Part shown: one piece after another, positions 26,465 through 35,387 of the stretch
How the letters are laid out: each line of letters opens with the position of its first letter
Numbering within the stretch: position 1 is the first letter of the stretch
NCBI RefSeq assembly: GCF_965278975.1
Contig: NZ_OZ257126.1
Location: forward strand, 992,001 to 1,056,000
From: Ferrovibrio sp965278975
GTDB lineage: Bacteria; Pseudomonadota; Alphaproteobacteria; Ferrovibrionales; Ferrovibrionaceae
Reading direction: 5' to 3'
Length of the DNA: 64,000 bases
Position numbers and translations under genes: made by a program
Notes under the pieces: generated by a model
The model's database searches: none
The model's input: only the letters and a program-made list of their open reading frames with translations
What the model was told of the DNA's origin: nothing

Positions 26465-27730
26465 TTAGGTGCGGGCCCGCGGCTTCACTTGCGCGAATTC
26501 ACTCGGGAACACCACTTCCTGGCCCTGATTCTCCAGCCACTGGATGAACATCGCCGAACCATCCGCCGGCAGGCGGTCTTCCGCGAAGGCCAGGCCCTGC
26601 GGCTTGGCGACATAGAGGTCCGGGTCGCCGCTGGGGAACTTCACCGCCGCCAGCGCCTTGTGGATTGCCGCCGGATCGGTGGAACCGGCGCCTTCCAATG
26701 TGCGCTGCACGACACGGGCTGCCTGCGCCGCCTGGATCGCGCCCTGGCCAATGATGCTGAGCTTGGCGGTATCGCGCAGCTCGGCAATGATCTTCTGCAT
26801 CGATTCCATCTTGGCGCCGGCGGAGAAGCCGGTCATGCCGAACAGATTGCGCGTCAGCACCGACTTGCCGATTTCCGGCCCCAGATCGCGCCACAGCGAC
26901 AGATCGGTGTAGCCGCCGGTGCCGCCGACGAACAGGCTACCGTGGTAGTTCACGTTGAAGCGCGCCTGATGCATCAGGATGCCGTCGCGCGGTGTCACCA
27001 GGCCGGTGACGAGATCGGGCTTCAGCGAGCGGATGCGGATCATCGCCGCGGTCTGGTCCTGCGCCTTGGTGTCCAGCGGCGCCTCGCCGATGATCTCGAA
27101 GCCGCTTTTCTTCAGCTTGTCGACCAGGAAATTGTTCACCTGCTGGCCGGCTTCATAATTGGAATAGGCCGGCGCCACGGTCTTGAGCTTGTAGCCCTGC
27201 TTGTCGCGCAGCCAGACGACGAAATCATGCATCGACTGGGCGTAACCGCGATCATAGGGATAGCCCAGCGAATACATGTAGGGCGACTTGGAGCCGCCGG
27301 CCCAGACCGAAAGGGTGGGCATCTTCAATTCATCCAGCACCGGCGTGATCGCCAGCATCTGCGCCGAAAGAATCGTGCCGGTGAGGAAGGCAACCTTCTC
27401 TTCCGTGATCAGGCGGCGGGCCTCGGCGGCGGTGCGTGCCGGCTGGCTGGTATCATCGGCGACCACCAGTTCAATCTTGGCGCCGCCCATGCTCTTGATG
27501 CCGCCCGAGGCATTGATCTTGTTGATGACGTAGAGGAAAGCCGGATGGCCTTCCTGGGCATAGGCGGCCAGATTGCCGCTCATCGAATTGATGACGCCGA
27601 CGCGGACCGTGGCGGCTTGAGCATAGCTCGGGCGGATGGCGGGCAGGGCAAAGCCGAGTGCCGCCGCACCAAGGCCGAATTGCCGACGATTAATGACAGC
27701 CTTGCTGCCCGCGATGCTGCGCTGACCCAT
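26465..27730 (-). CDS. Periplasmic substrate-binding protein of the Liv-type ABC transporter
   Basis: A 421-residue Peripla_BP_6 protein. The N-terminus has a Tat-like signal (NRRQFGLGAAALGFALPAI, mature from about AQAATVRVGVI). GVINSMSGNLAAYAQ and VADDTSQPARTAAEARRLI are the typical first-lobe ligand-binding region. ATG 27730 is chosen because GGGAGG lies just upstream; a TTG eight codons earlier has no site. First gene of the transporter operon. The promoter region contains the best copy of the repeated operator, 95 bp upstream. Ligand unknown. Confidence 0.9.
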   Translation of the reverse strand: MGQRSIAGSKAVINRRQFGLGAAALGFALPAIRPSYAQAATVRVGVINSMSGNLAAYAQEGHPAFLYVINKINASGGIKSMGGAKIELVVADDTSQPARTAAEARRLITEEKVAFLTGTILSAQMLAITPVLDELKMPTLSVWAGGSKSPYMYSLGYPYDRGYAQSMHDFVVWLRDKQGYKLKTVAPAYSNYEAGQQVNNFLVDKLKKSGFEIIGEAPLDTKAQDQTAAMIRIRSLKPDLVTGLVTPRDGILMHQARFNVNYHGSLFVGGTGGYTDLSLWRDLGPEIGKSVLTRNLFGMTGFSAGAKMESMQKIIAELRDTAKLSIIGQGAIQAAQAARVVQRTLEGAGSTDPAAIHKALAAVKFPSGDPDLYVAKPQGLAFAEDRLPADGSAMFIQWLENQGQEVVFPSEFAQVKPRART

Positions 27731-27824
27731 CGTTATCCTCCCAATATGGCCCAAATCAGGGCTCGGCCGCTTTTGCGGTCTCTGGAGAAACGATAACAGC
27801 CGCCGCCCGTGGCGACAACACCTA

Positions 27825-27849
27825 TTTCGCGAGATGAAATTTCATTTCG
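27825..27849. promoter_or_regulatory. Putative IclR operator, site 1 (consensus match)
   Basis: TTTCG-CGAG-ATGAAAT-TTC-ATTTCG matches all 18 fixed positions of the shared element. It contains three half-sites about 10 bp apart in alternating orientation, including the perfect dyad ATGAAATTTCAT (27834-27845). It lies upstream of the Liv-type transporter operon. Confidence 0.7.
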
Positions 27850-27861
27850 ACGCGCTAGGGG

Positions 27862-28737
27862 TTAAACAAAGCTGGCTTTGCCGTTGTTCAACACCACAAG
27901 GTCGCGTTCCACCACGCGGGCGCGGAATGACACGCCTTCAGCCTCACGCCAGATTTCAGTGCGGATGGTTTCGCCGGGATAGACCGGCGCGGTGAAGCGC
28001 AGCTGCATGGTCTTGAGCCGCGCCGGATCGTTGCCGCAGCAGGCGCGCAACAGGGCACGAGTGGCCACACCATAGCTGCACAGGCCATGCAGGATCGGCT
28101 TCGGGAAGCCGGCGCCCTGTGCCACGCGTGGATCGGCATGCAGCGGATTGTAATCGCCGGATAGACGATAGATCAGCGCCGCGCGCGGCAAGGTTGGGAT
28201 ATCCAGCGTCTGATCCGGCACACGCTCTGGAATCGGATGCGGTGCTGGCACCGGGCCGCCATTCAGACCGGGCGGACCGCCGAAACCGCCTTCGCCACGG
28301 ATGAAGGTGGTGGAGGTGAGCGTGCAGAGCAGGTCGCCGCTGGCCTTGTCGATCACGTCGCGCTCGGAAAACAGCAGCGCGCCCTTGCCCGGCCCCTTGT
28401 CGACGATTTCGGTGACGCGGCTCTTGCCGACCACCGTGCCGGCGCTGGGCAAGGGCTTGTGCAGGATCATGCCCTGCTCGCCATGCAGCACCATGCGCCA
28501 GTCAACGCCGGTATTGGGGTCCTTGAGCCAGAAGCCGGGATAGCCCAGCACCACCGCCATGCTCGGCAGCGCCAGCAGGCCATCGCCTTCTTCATAGACG
28601 AAGCGCAGTTCTTCGAGATCCAGCGGATCGGCGCCACAGCCCAGGCCCAGCGCATAGAGGATCGTGTCGCGGCTGGTATAGGTGTGCTCGATATCGGCGA
28701 AGTGCCAATTTTTGAGCTTCTGGTAGTCGATCGCCAT
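27862..28737 (-). CDS. MaoC-like enoyl-CoA hydratase 2 family protein (double hot-dog)
   Basis: A 291-residue two-hot-dog-fold hydratase similar to the hydratase part of peroxisomal MFE-2, giving (3R)-hydroxyacyl-CoA from trans-2-enoyl-CoA. The hydratase-2 motif YRLSGDYNPLHADP carries the catalytic Asp and His, followed by GFPKPILHGLCSYGV. The N-terminal half (MAIDYQKLKNWHFADIEHTY, YALGLGCGADPLDLEEL) is the substrate-binding hot dog. Start 28737 has GGGGAGGG upstream. It is 35 bp behind the acyl-CoA dehydrogenase gene and pairs functionally with the (R)-specific SDR transcribed divergently. Confidence 0.92.
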   Translation of the reverse strand: MAIDYQKLKNWHFADIEHTYTSRDTILYALGLGCGADPLDLEELRFVYEEGDGLLALPSMAVVLGYPGFWLKDPNTGVDWRMVLHGEQGMILHKPLPSAGTVVGKSRVTEIVDKGPGKGALLFSERDVIDKASGDLLCTLTSTTFIRGEGGFGGPPGLNGGPVPAPHPIPERVPDQTLDIPTLPRAALIYRLSGDYNPLHADPRVAQGAGFPKPILHGLCSYGVATRALLRACCGNDPARLKTMQLRFTAPVYPGETIRTEIWREAEGVSFRARVVERDLVVLNNGKASFV

Positions 28738-28772
28738 GGCGGCGCCCTCCCCTGGTCTTCTTTTTCTGTGGC

Positions 28773-29927
28773 TTACAGCGAGCGGCCGATGATCTCGCGC
28801 ATGATCTCGTTCGAGCCGGCATAGATGCGGTGCACGCGGGCATCGGCGAAGGCGCGGGCGATGGGATATTCCCACATATAGCCGTAGCCGCCATGAAGCT
28901 GCACGCAGGTATCGACCACACGATTCTCCAGTTCCGACAGCCACCATTTGCACATCGCGGCGGTCGGCACGTCCAGTTCGCGGCGCATATGCTTGGCGAT
29001 GCAGTCGTTGAGGAAAGTGCGCGCGACATGCACTTCCGTCTTCACTTCCGCCAGGCGGAAGCGGCTGTTCTGGAAATCCGCCAGCGGCTTGCCGAAGGCT
29101 TTGCGCTCGCGGGTATAGTTCAGGGTCATTTCATAAGCGGCTTCCATCACGCCGACAGCGGTGATGCCGACCAGCAGGCGCTCCTGCGGCAATTCGGTCA
29201 TCAGCAGCGCGAAGCCGCGCCCTTCCTGGCCCAGCACATTGCTTACCGGCACGCGTACATCCTGGAAGAACAGTTCCGAGGTGTCCTGCGCCTTCATGCC
29301 GACCTTTTCCAGGTTGCGGCCACGGCTGAAGCCCGGCGTGCTGGCCTCCACCAGGATCAGGCTGATGCCCTTGGCGCCAGCCGAGGCGTCGGTCTTGCAG
29401 GCAACAATGATCAGGTCGGCCAGCTGGCCATTGGTGATAAAGGTTTTCTGGCCGTTGATGACATAGTGGTCGCCATCGCGCACGGCGGTGGTGCGGATGC
29501 CCTGCAGGTCGCTGCCCGCGCCCGGCTCGGTCATGGCAATTGCCGTGATGGTCTCGGCCCGCGCCATGCGCGGCAGCCATTTCTGCTTCTGCTCTTCCGA
29601 GCCGTGATGCAGGATATAGGGTGCCACGATATCGGAATGCAGGCGGAAGCCGGGGCCGGAATAGATGCCGCGCGCCATTTCCTCCACCATGATCGCGCTG
29701 GTGAGAAAATCGGCGCCGCCGCCGCCATATTCGGTCGGGATATTGGTCAGCAGCAGGCCATATTCCGCCGCTTTCTGCCACGCGCTGCGGTCCACCACGC
29801 CCTGTTCCTCCCAGCGCGCATGATGCGGCGCCACCTCGGCGGCAATAAACTTGCGCACGGTGTTGCGGAACAGTTCATGCTCCTCGGTATAGGCAGGCAG
29901 GTCGGACAGGGCTGCGGCGGCGGCCAT
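28773..29927 (-). CDS. Acyl-CoA dehydrogenase
   Basis: A 384-residue flavoenzyme doing the first oxidation of a beta-oxidation cycle. Motifs are AIAMTEPGAGSDLQGIRTTA (FAD/substrate site), the beta domain YVINGQKTFITNGQLAD, and C-terminal YGYMWEYPIARAFADARVHRIYAGSNEIMREII. The catalytic base is probably the Glu in AGSNEIM or its neighbour. ATG 29927 is supported by GGAGACGC just upstream. First gene of the ACAD-MaoC unit; the operator at 29988 lies 61 bp upstream. Confidence 0.93.
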   Translation of the reverse strand: MAAAAALSDLPAYTEEHELFRNTVRKFIAAEVAPHHARWEEQGVVDRSAWQKAAEYGLLLTNIPTEYGGGGADFLTSAIMVEEMARGIYSGPGFRLHSDIVAPYILHHGSEEQKQKWLPRMARAETITAIAMTEPGAGSDLQGIRTTAVRDGDHYVINGQKTFITNGQLADLIIVACKTDASAGAKGISLILVEASTPGFSRGRNLEKVGMKAQDTSELFFQDVRVPVSNVLGQEGRGFALLMTELPQERLLVGITAVGVMEAAYEMTLNYTRERKAFGKPLADFQNSRFRLAEVKTEVHVARTFLNDCIAKHMRRELDVPTAAMCKWWLSELENRVVDTCVQLHGGYGYMWEYPIARAFADARVHRIYAGSNEIMREIIGRSL

Positions 29928-29987
29928 GGAGCGTCTCCTTGGGGTTTCCTCAAACTTTGTGGCCGGCACTCTGCCCCGGCAGCATCG

Positions 29988-30012
29988 TTTCGTCAAATGA
30001 AATGGGATTTCG
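29988..30012. promoter_or_regulatory. Putative IclR operator, site 2 (consensus match)
   Basis: TTTCG-TCAA-ATGAAAT-GGG-ATTTCG lies in the 158-bp divergent region between the acyl-CoA dehydrogenase and SDR genes. It matches 18 of 18 fixed positions of the shared element and differs from site 1 only in spacers. TTGACT follows at 30019-30024 on the plus strand. Confidence 0.7.
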
Positions 30013-30085
30013 TAATTCTTGACTCAAGCCTCCCTAGGGTGCAAATCTAACAACTGATAGACTAATCAAAACCGGAGGAAACGGG

Positions 30086-31006
30086 ATGAGCGGGAACGGA
30101 GCTCTCGACGGCAAGGTGGTTATTGTCACTGGCGCGGGGCGCGGCATCGGGCGCGAGATCGCCCTGCTGGCAGCGGCCGAAGGCGGCCGCGTGGTGGTCA
30201 ACGACCTCGGCGGCGGCGGCGACGGCAGCGGCGCCAGCCAGGAGCCGGCGCAGGAAGTGGTCGATCTGATCAAGTCCAAGGGCGGCGAGGCGATTGCCAA
30301 TTTCGACAGCGTGGCCGAACCCGCCACCGCCAACAACATCATCAAGAGCGCGCTGGACAAGTATGGCCGCCTTGATGGCGTGGTGAACAATGCCGGCATC
30401 CTGCGCGACTCGATCTTCCACAAGATGAGCGTGGCGGATTTCGAGATCGTGATCAAAGTGCATCTCATGGGCAGCTTCTATATGTCCCATGCGGCGGCCC
30501 GGCTGTTCCGCGAACAGAACAGCGGCAGCTTCGTGCATTTCACCTCCACCTCCGGCCTGGTGGGCAATTTCGGCCAGGCGAACTATGCCGCCGCCAAGCT
30601 CGGCATCGTCGGCCTGTCGAAGTCGATCGCGCTGGACATGCAACGTTTCAACGTGCGTTCCAATTGCGTGTCGCCGTTTGCCTGGAGCCGCCTGATCGGC
30701 GAAATCCCCACCAACACGGAAGCCGAAAAGCTGCGTGTGGCGCGGATGAAAGCGATGGGGCCGGAAAAGATCGCGCCCTTGAGCGTCTACCTGCTCGGCG
30801 ATGCCGCCAAGGACGTGACCGGCCAGATCTTCGCCGTGCGCATGAACGAAATCTTCCTGATGGGCCAGTCGCGGCCGGTGCGCTCGGTACACCGCGCAGA
30901 AGGCTGGACCTGCCAGAGCCTGGCCGAACACGGTATGCCGGCGCTGAAGGGCTCTTTCTATGCCTTGGAGCGTTCCGCCGACGTCTTCTCCTGGGACCCG
31001 ATCTGA
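30086..31006 (+). CDS. MFE2-like short-chain dehydrogenase, (3R)-hydroxyacyl-CoA dehydrogenase type
   Basis: A 306-residue SDR of the 17-beta-HSD4/MFE-2 type. The longer N-terminal region after TGAGRGIGREIA has the characteristic VVVNDLGGGGDGSG insertion. NNAGILRDSIFHKMS and the Ser-Tyr-Lys set in TSTSGLVGNFGQANYAAAK are diagnostic. Expected to oxidise the (R)-hydroxyacyl-CoA made by the MaoC hydratase. Start has CGGAGGAAACGGG upstream. First gene of a plus-strand operon with the HMGS-like and thiolase genes. Confidence 0.92.
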   Translation: MSGNGALDGKVVIVTGAGRGIGREIALLAAAEGGRVVVNDLGGGGDGSGASQEPAQEVVDLIKSKGGEAIANFDSVAEPATANNIIKSALDKYGRLDGVVNNAGILRDSIFHKMSVADFEIVIKVHLMGSFYMSHAAARLFREQNSGSFVHFTSTSGLVGNFGQANYAAAKLGIVGLSKSIALDMQRFNVRSNCVSPFAWSRLIGEIPTNTEAEKLRVARMKAMGPEKIAPLSVYLLGDAAKDVTGQIFAVRMNEIFLMGQSRPVRSVHRAEGWTCQSLAEHGMPALKGSFYALERSADVFSWDPI

Positions 31007-31024
31007 TTGCGGAGATAAGCACCA

Positions 31025-32476
31025 ATGAGTCACGGCATTCTCAGTTTCGGCGCCTATATCCCCCGGCTGCGGCTGGCGCGGAAGGCCATAGCCGACGCCA
31101 ATAGCTGGTTCAACGCGGCGCTGAAATCCCAGGCCAAGGGCGAACGCGCCATCTGCAACTGGGATGAAGACCCGGTGACCATGGCGGTGGAAGCCTGCCG
31201 CGATGCCCTGGCCGGCCAGGGCCGCAGCAACGTGAAGGCGCTGCGCTTCGCCTCCACCACCTTCCCTTTCCTCGACCGCCTGAATGCCAGTCTGGTGGCC
31301 GAGGCGCTGAGCCTGGATGAGGAAATCGGCGCCCAGGACCTCACCGGTACCCAGCGCGCCGCCACCACCGGCCTGTTGCAGGCTTTGCAGGGCCGTGAAA
31401 CCGCCCTGCTGGTGGCTGCCGACAAGCGCGAAGCCAAACCCGCCAGCCCGGTGGAAATGGCCGCCGGCGACGGCGCGGCGGCTATACTGGTCGGCGAAGG
31501 CGATGCCATCGCCGTGCTGCTGGGATCGGCCACCCGCTCGGCGGATTTCGTTGATCATTACCGCACGGCCGAATCCGGCGGCGATTACGGCTGGGAAGAA
31601 CGCTGGATCCGCGATGCCGGCTACAGCCAGATCGTGCCGCCGGTGATCAAGCGCTGCCTGGAGAAGGCCGGCAGGAACGCGGCTGACGTGACGCATTTCT
31701 GCATGCCCGCCGTGCTGCCCAAGCTGGCCAACACCATGGCCAAGGCGGCAGGCATCAATGACGCTGCGGTACGCGACAACCTGCATGCCGTGTGCGGCGA
31801 AACCGGCACTGCGCATCCGCTGCTGATGCTGGCCGCAGCCCTTGAGGAAGCCAAGCCGGGCGACCTGATCCTGGTGGTCGGCTTCGGCCAGGGCGCCGAT
31901 GCACTGCTGTTCGAGGTGACGCCGGCACTCGCCAAGCTGCCGGCACGGCTCGGCGTGAAGGGCCATCTGGCACGCCGCCAGCCGGAGGCGAATTACAACA
32001 AGTTCCTCGCCTTCAACGACAATATGGAGCTGGAGCGCGGCATGCGCTCCGAAGTCGACAAGCAGACCGCCCTGTCATCGCTGTGGCGCAACCGCGCCGC
32101 CGTCACCAGCTTCATGGGTGGCGAATGCAAGCGCTGCGGCACCCTGCAATTCCCGATCAGCCGCATCTGCGTCAATCCGAATTGCAACGCCATCGACAGC
32201 CAGCAGCCGCATCCCTTCGCCGACAAGATCGGCAAGATCAATTCCTACACCGCCGACCGCCTCACCTATTCGCCGGATCCGCCCGCCTGCTACGGCATGA
32301 TCCAGTTCGATGAGGGTGGCCGCTGGATGATGGACTTCACCGACATCGATGCCGGCGCGCTTGCCGTCGGCCAGTCGATGCGGATGATGTTCCGGGTCAA
32401 GGATGTGGATCACCAACGCGGCTTCCGCCGCTATTTCTGGAAAGCTGCGCCAGCCGCGGCAGCACAGGGGAGTTAA
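31025..32476 (+). CDS. HMG-CoA synthase-like protein fused to DUF35 OB-fold
   Basis: A 483-residue two-domain protein. Residues 1 to about 330 are a thiolase-fold domain like archaeal 3-hydroxy-3-methylglutaryl-CoA synthase (GILSFGAYIPRLRL at the start, GDGAAAILVG in the middle, GTAHPLLMLAAALE near its end). From about 360 there is a DUF35 rubredoxin-like zinc ribbon (C368, C371, C382, C387) and an OB fold. Where HMG-CoA synthases have the nucleophilic cysteine, this protein reads TGTQRAATTG (Q110), so acyl-enzyme formation there is unlikely. It is followed after 2 bp by an SCP2-type thiolase, resembling the archaeal thiolase-HMGCS-DUF35 complex in which DUF35 provides a CoA site. Exact role unknown. 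Confidence 0.85.
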   Translation: MSHGILSFGAYIPRLRLARKAIADANSWFNAALKSQAKGERAICNWDEDPVTMAVEACRDALAGQGRSNVKALRFASTTFPFLDRLNASLVAEALSLDEEIGAQDLTGTQRAATTGLLQALQGRETALLVAADKREAKPASPVEMAAGDGAAAILVGEGDAIAVLLGSATRSADFVDHYRTAESGGDYGWEERWIRDAGYSQIVPPVIKRCLEKAGRNAADVTHFCMPAVLPKLANTMAKAAGINDAAVRDNLHAVCGETGTAHPLLMLAAALEEAKPGDLILVVGFGQGADALLFEVTPALAKLPARLGVKGHLARRQPEANYNKFLAFNDNMELERGMRSEVDKQTALSSLWRNRAAVTSFMGGECKRCGTLQFPISRICVNPNCNAIDSQQPHPFADKIGKINSYTADRLTYSPDPPACYGMIQFDEGGRWMMDFTDIDAGALAVGQSMRMMFRVKDVDHQRGFRRYFWKAAPAAAAQGS

Positions 32477-32478
32477 AC

Positions 32479-33684
32479 ATGCCAAAGGGTATTCGCGACA
32501 AGGTCGCCATTCTGGGTATGGGTTGCTCGAAGTTCGGCGAGCGCTGGGACATGGAAGCCCAGGACCTCATGGTTGAGGCTTATGCCGAAGCGCTGCAGGA
32601 TGCCGGCATCGAGACCAAGCAGATTGATGCCGCCTGGCTCGGCACCGCCATCGAGGAACAGCATGTCGGCAAATCCGCCGTACCGCTCGCCGTCGGCCTG
32701 CGCCTGCCGTTCATCCCGGTAACCCGCGTCGAGAATTTCTGCGCCTCGGGCACCGAAGCCTTCCGTGGCGCGGTCTATGCCGTCGCCTCCGGCGCGGCGG
32801 ATATCGCCCTGGCGCTCGGCGTCGAGAAGCTGAAAGACACCGGCTATGGCGGCTTGCCGCAGCGCGGCCGCGGCACGCTGAACAACCAGACCTGGCCGAA
32901 TCTTTCCGCGCCCGGCAGCTTCGCCCAGCTCGCCGCCGCCTACCGCGCCAAGCATGGTTCCTCGCCCGAGGACCTGAAGCGCGCCATGGCGCATATTTCG
33001 GTGAAGAGCCACGATAACGGCGCCAAGAATCCGAAAGCGCATCTGCGCAACAAGATCACATTGGATACGGTGCTCAACGCACCGATGATTGCCGAGCCGC
33101 TCGGCCTGTTCGACTGCTGCGGCGTGTCGGATGGCGCCGCCTGTGCCATCGTCACCACGCCGGAAATCGCCCGCTCCCTGGGCAAGAAGGACCTGGTGAG
33201 CGTCAAGGCGCTGCAGCTTTCGGTCTCCAATGGCCTGGAAGCCCAGCATAACTCCTGGGATGGCAGCTACTTCGCCACCACGCGCATCGCCGCCAAGCGC
33301 GCCTATCAGGAAGCCGGTATCGAGAACCCGCGCGAGGAAGTCAGCCTGATCGAGGTGCATGACTGCTTCTCGATCACCGAACTGGTGACCATGGAAGATC
33401 TGCATATCTCACCGGAAGGCACGGCCATCCGTGATGTGCTGGATGGCTTCTATGATGCCGATGGCAGCGTTCCCTGCCAGATCGATGGCGGCTTGAAATG
33501 CTTCGGCCACCCGATCGGCGCTTCGGGCCTGCGCATGATCTACGAGATGTATCTGCAGATGCTGGGCCGCGCCGGTGAGCGCCAGCGCAAGCAGCCGCCG
33601 CGCCTCGGCCTGACCCACAATCTGGGCGGCTTCCCGCACCAGAATGTCTGCTCGATCTCCATCGTCGGCCGCTACGAAGGCTGA
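32479..33684 (+). CDS. SCP2-type thiolase / acetyl-CoA acyltransferase family
   Basis: A 401-residue thiolase of the SCPx subgroup. The nucleophile is C88 in ENFCASGTEAF. The second active-site region is EVHDCFSITEL and the third is GGLKCFGHPIGASG, so all catalytic residues are present. It probably cleaves the 3-ketoacyl-CoA produced by the neighbouring SDR, or acts with the DUF35 fusion protein as a heteromeric thiolase or aldolase. Last gene of its operon, followed by a strong intrinsic terminator at 33705-33735. Confidence 0.92.
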   Translation: MPKGIRDKVAILGMGCSKFGERWDMEAQDLMVEAYAEALQDAGIETKQIDAAWLGTAIEEQHVGKSAVPLAVGLRLPFIPVTRVENFCASGTEAFRGAVYAVASGAADIALALGVEKLKDTGYGGLPQRGRGTLNNQTWPNLSAPGSFAQLAAAYRAKHGSSPEDLKRAMAHISVKSHDNGAKNPKAHLRNKITLDTVLNAPMIAEPLGLFDCCGVSDGAACAIVTTPEIARSLGKKDLVSVKALQLSVSNGLEAQHNSWDGSYFATTRIAAKRAYQEAGIENPREEVSLIEVHDCFSITELVTMEDLHISPEGTAIRDVLDGFYDADGSVPCQIDGGLKCFGHPIGASGLRMIYEMYLQMLGRAGERQRKQPPRLGLTHNLGGFPHQNVCSISIVGRYEG

Positions 33685-33704
33685 TCGGTAACACGCCTAA
33701 ACAC

Positions 33705-33735
33705 AAAGCCCGGGATGAAAGTCCCGGGCTTTTTT
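33705..33735 (+). terminator. Rho-independent terminator
   Basis: AAAGCCCGGG (33705-33714), loop ATGAAAGT, CCCGGGCTTT (33723-33732) and a T-run give a classical terminator for the SDR/HMGS-like/thiolase operon, 20 bp after the thiolase stop. Confidence 0.93.
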
Positions 33736-33750
33736 ATTACCCCCTTTTAT

Positions 33751-33820
33751 CGTCACTCTCGCGAAAGCGAGAGTCCCATTAAGTCTTAAATGGGATTCCC
33801 GCTTTCGCGGGAATGACAAG
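33751..33820. repeat. Head-to-head pair of REP-like palindromes
   Basis: CACTCTCGC-GAAA-GCGAGAGTCCCAT (33754-33779) is followed by AATGGGATTCCCGC-TTTC-GCGGGAATGAC (33789-33817) in opposite orientation. Each is a stem-loop and the pair shares the ATGGGA/TCCCAT ends. It lies between convergent operons. Confidence 0.8.
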
Positions 33821-33829
33821 TGATTAAAA

Positions 33830-35371
33830 TCAAATCTTCCGGCCAGCCGCTTCCCAATAGGGATCGCGCAGGCGGCGCTTGAAGATCTTGCCGGAATCCT
33901 CGCGCGGCAGGTTCGCCCCGATCTCGATACGGCGCGGCACTTTGTAATCGGCGAGATGCTTCGCCAGTTCCTGGCGCAAGGCCGGTACATCCAGGGTAAC
34001 GCCGGGACGCGGCTCCACCACGGCCAGCAGGCTTTCGCCGAATTCCTCATCCGGCACGCCGAACACGGCGCAATCCTGCACGCCCTCCAGCCCCACCAGC
34101 ACGGCCTCGATTTCGGCGGGATAGATATTCACGCCACCGGAAATCACCATGTCGCGCTTGCGGTCGCAGATGAACAGATAGCCATCTTCATCCAGATAGC
34201 CGACATCACCACAGGTGACGAGGCCATCGAGATCGACCTCGGCGCGCTTCTCCGGCTTGTTGTGGTAGGTGAAATTCGGATAGCCCTCAATGCGGGCATA
34301 GATTTCCCCGATGCTGCCGATGGGCAGGGCTTTGAGCTGATCATCGACGATGCGGATTTCCGCGCCCGGCGAGGCACGACCCACCGTGCCGGGCTTTTTC
34401 AGCGCATCCTCCGGCAATGCGAAACTGACCGGACCGGTTTCAGTGCCGCCATAGAATTCATGGATGATCGGCCCCCACCAATGGATCATCGCGGTTTTCA
34501 CTTCCGGCGGGCAGGGTGCGGCAGCATGGATGATGAATTTCAGCGACGAGATATCGTATTTGCGCCGTACATCCTCGGGCAGCTTGAGCAGCCGCACGAA
34601 CATGGTCGGCACCATGAAGGCGGTATCGATGCGTTCTTCTTGCACCAGATGCAGGAATTCTTCCGGGTCGAAGCGCGATTGCAGCACCAGGGCGCCGCCG
34701 AGCCGGCCGGCGCGCACGGCAAAAGCATTCGGCGCCGAGTGATAGAGCGGGCCGGGCAGCAGCGCGCGCACGCCGGGCTTCACGCCATAGATCAGCGCCC
34801 GCATGGCGGTGGTGGCCTTTTCCTCAGCCGGGGTCGGCGCCATGCGGCGCACACCCTTGGGTGCGCCGGTGGTGCCCGACGTGTAGATCATGCTCTGCGG
34901 CGCCGGCAGGCTGGGGCCATCATAGGCCGGCTGCGAAGTGAGCCAGGTTTCAAGATCGAGCACGCCCTCGGGCGCTGCGCAATCCGCCGCCGCCAGCTTG
35001 TAGGCAGCCACCACTTCCTCCGGCGGCGGCGCCGAGAGCAACAGGCGCCCCGACAGGATTTCAGGCGCCACATGAGCGCGCAGCCGGTTCAGCAGGTCGG
35101 CATGGCCGATCAGCGCCTTGGCGCCGCTATCCTGCAGCACATAGGCGATTTCCTCCGGCTTGAAATGCCAGTTGACCGGCACGGCATAAGCCCCCAGCCG
35201 CATGATGCCGTAAGTCACTTCCATGAAAGCGATGTCGTTGCGCATCAGGATGGCAACGCAATCGCCCTGCGCGATGCCGAGCGCCCTGAAACCGCCGGCC
35301 AGGCGCTGCACCCGCGCCTCCACCTGCGCATCGGTGCGATTCTGCCTGCCGCTGACGATGCCCTGATGCAC
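33830..35371 (-). CDS. AMP-dependent acyl-CoA synthetase/ligase (class I)
   Basis: A 513-residue adenylate-forming enzyme. Motifs are MIYTSGTTGAPKGVRR (ATP loop), HEFYGGTETGPVS (adenine-binding), TCGDVGYLDEDGYLFICDRKRDMVISGGVNIYPAEIE (hinge) and a C-terminal lysine in LPREDSGKIFKRRL. The start MHQGIVSGRQNRTD is shorter than usual, as in a subgroup of ligases in alphaproteobacterial acid-catabolic clusters. It lies 16 bp behind a second ligase gene on the same transcript. Confidence 0.9.
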   Translation of the reverse strand: MHQGIVSGRQNRTDAQVEARVQRLAGGFRALGIAQGDCVAILMRNDIAFMEVTYGIMRLGAYAVPVNWHFKPEEIAYVLQDSGAKALIGHADLLNRLRAHVAPEILSGRLLLSAPPPEEVVAAYKLAAADCAAPEGVLDLETWLTSQPAYDGPSLPAPQSMIYTSGTTGAPKGVRRMAPTPAEEKATTAMRALIYGVKPGVRALLPGPLYHSAPNAFAVRAGRLGGALVLQSRFDPEEFLHLVQEERIDTAFMVPTMFVRLLKLPEDVRRKYDISSLKFIIHAAAPCPPEVKTAMIHWWGPIIHEFYGGTETGPVSFALPEDALKKPGTVGRASPGAEIRIVDDQLKALPIGSIGEIYARIEGYPNFTYHNKPEKRAEVDLDGLVTCGDVGYLDEDGYLFICDRKRDMVISGGVNIYPAEIEAVLVGLEGVQDCAVFGVPDEEFGESLLAVVEPRPGVTLDVPALRQELAKHLADYKVPRRIEIGANLPREDSGKIFKRRLRDPYWEAAGRKI

Positions 35372-35387
35372 GCCGAATACTCCTGCC

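Noticed and set aside
27731..27754. An eight-codon N-terminal extension of the transporter binding protein (TTG start)
   Set aside because: No Shine-Dalgarno, while ATG 27730 has GGGAGG and leads directly into the signal peptide.
30062..31966. A 634-codon minus-strand frame antisense to the SDR and HMGS-like genes
   Set aside because: The plus strand has clear SDR and thiolase-fold motifs with good starts; the antisense frame has none.
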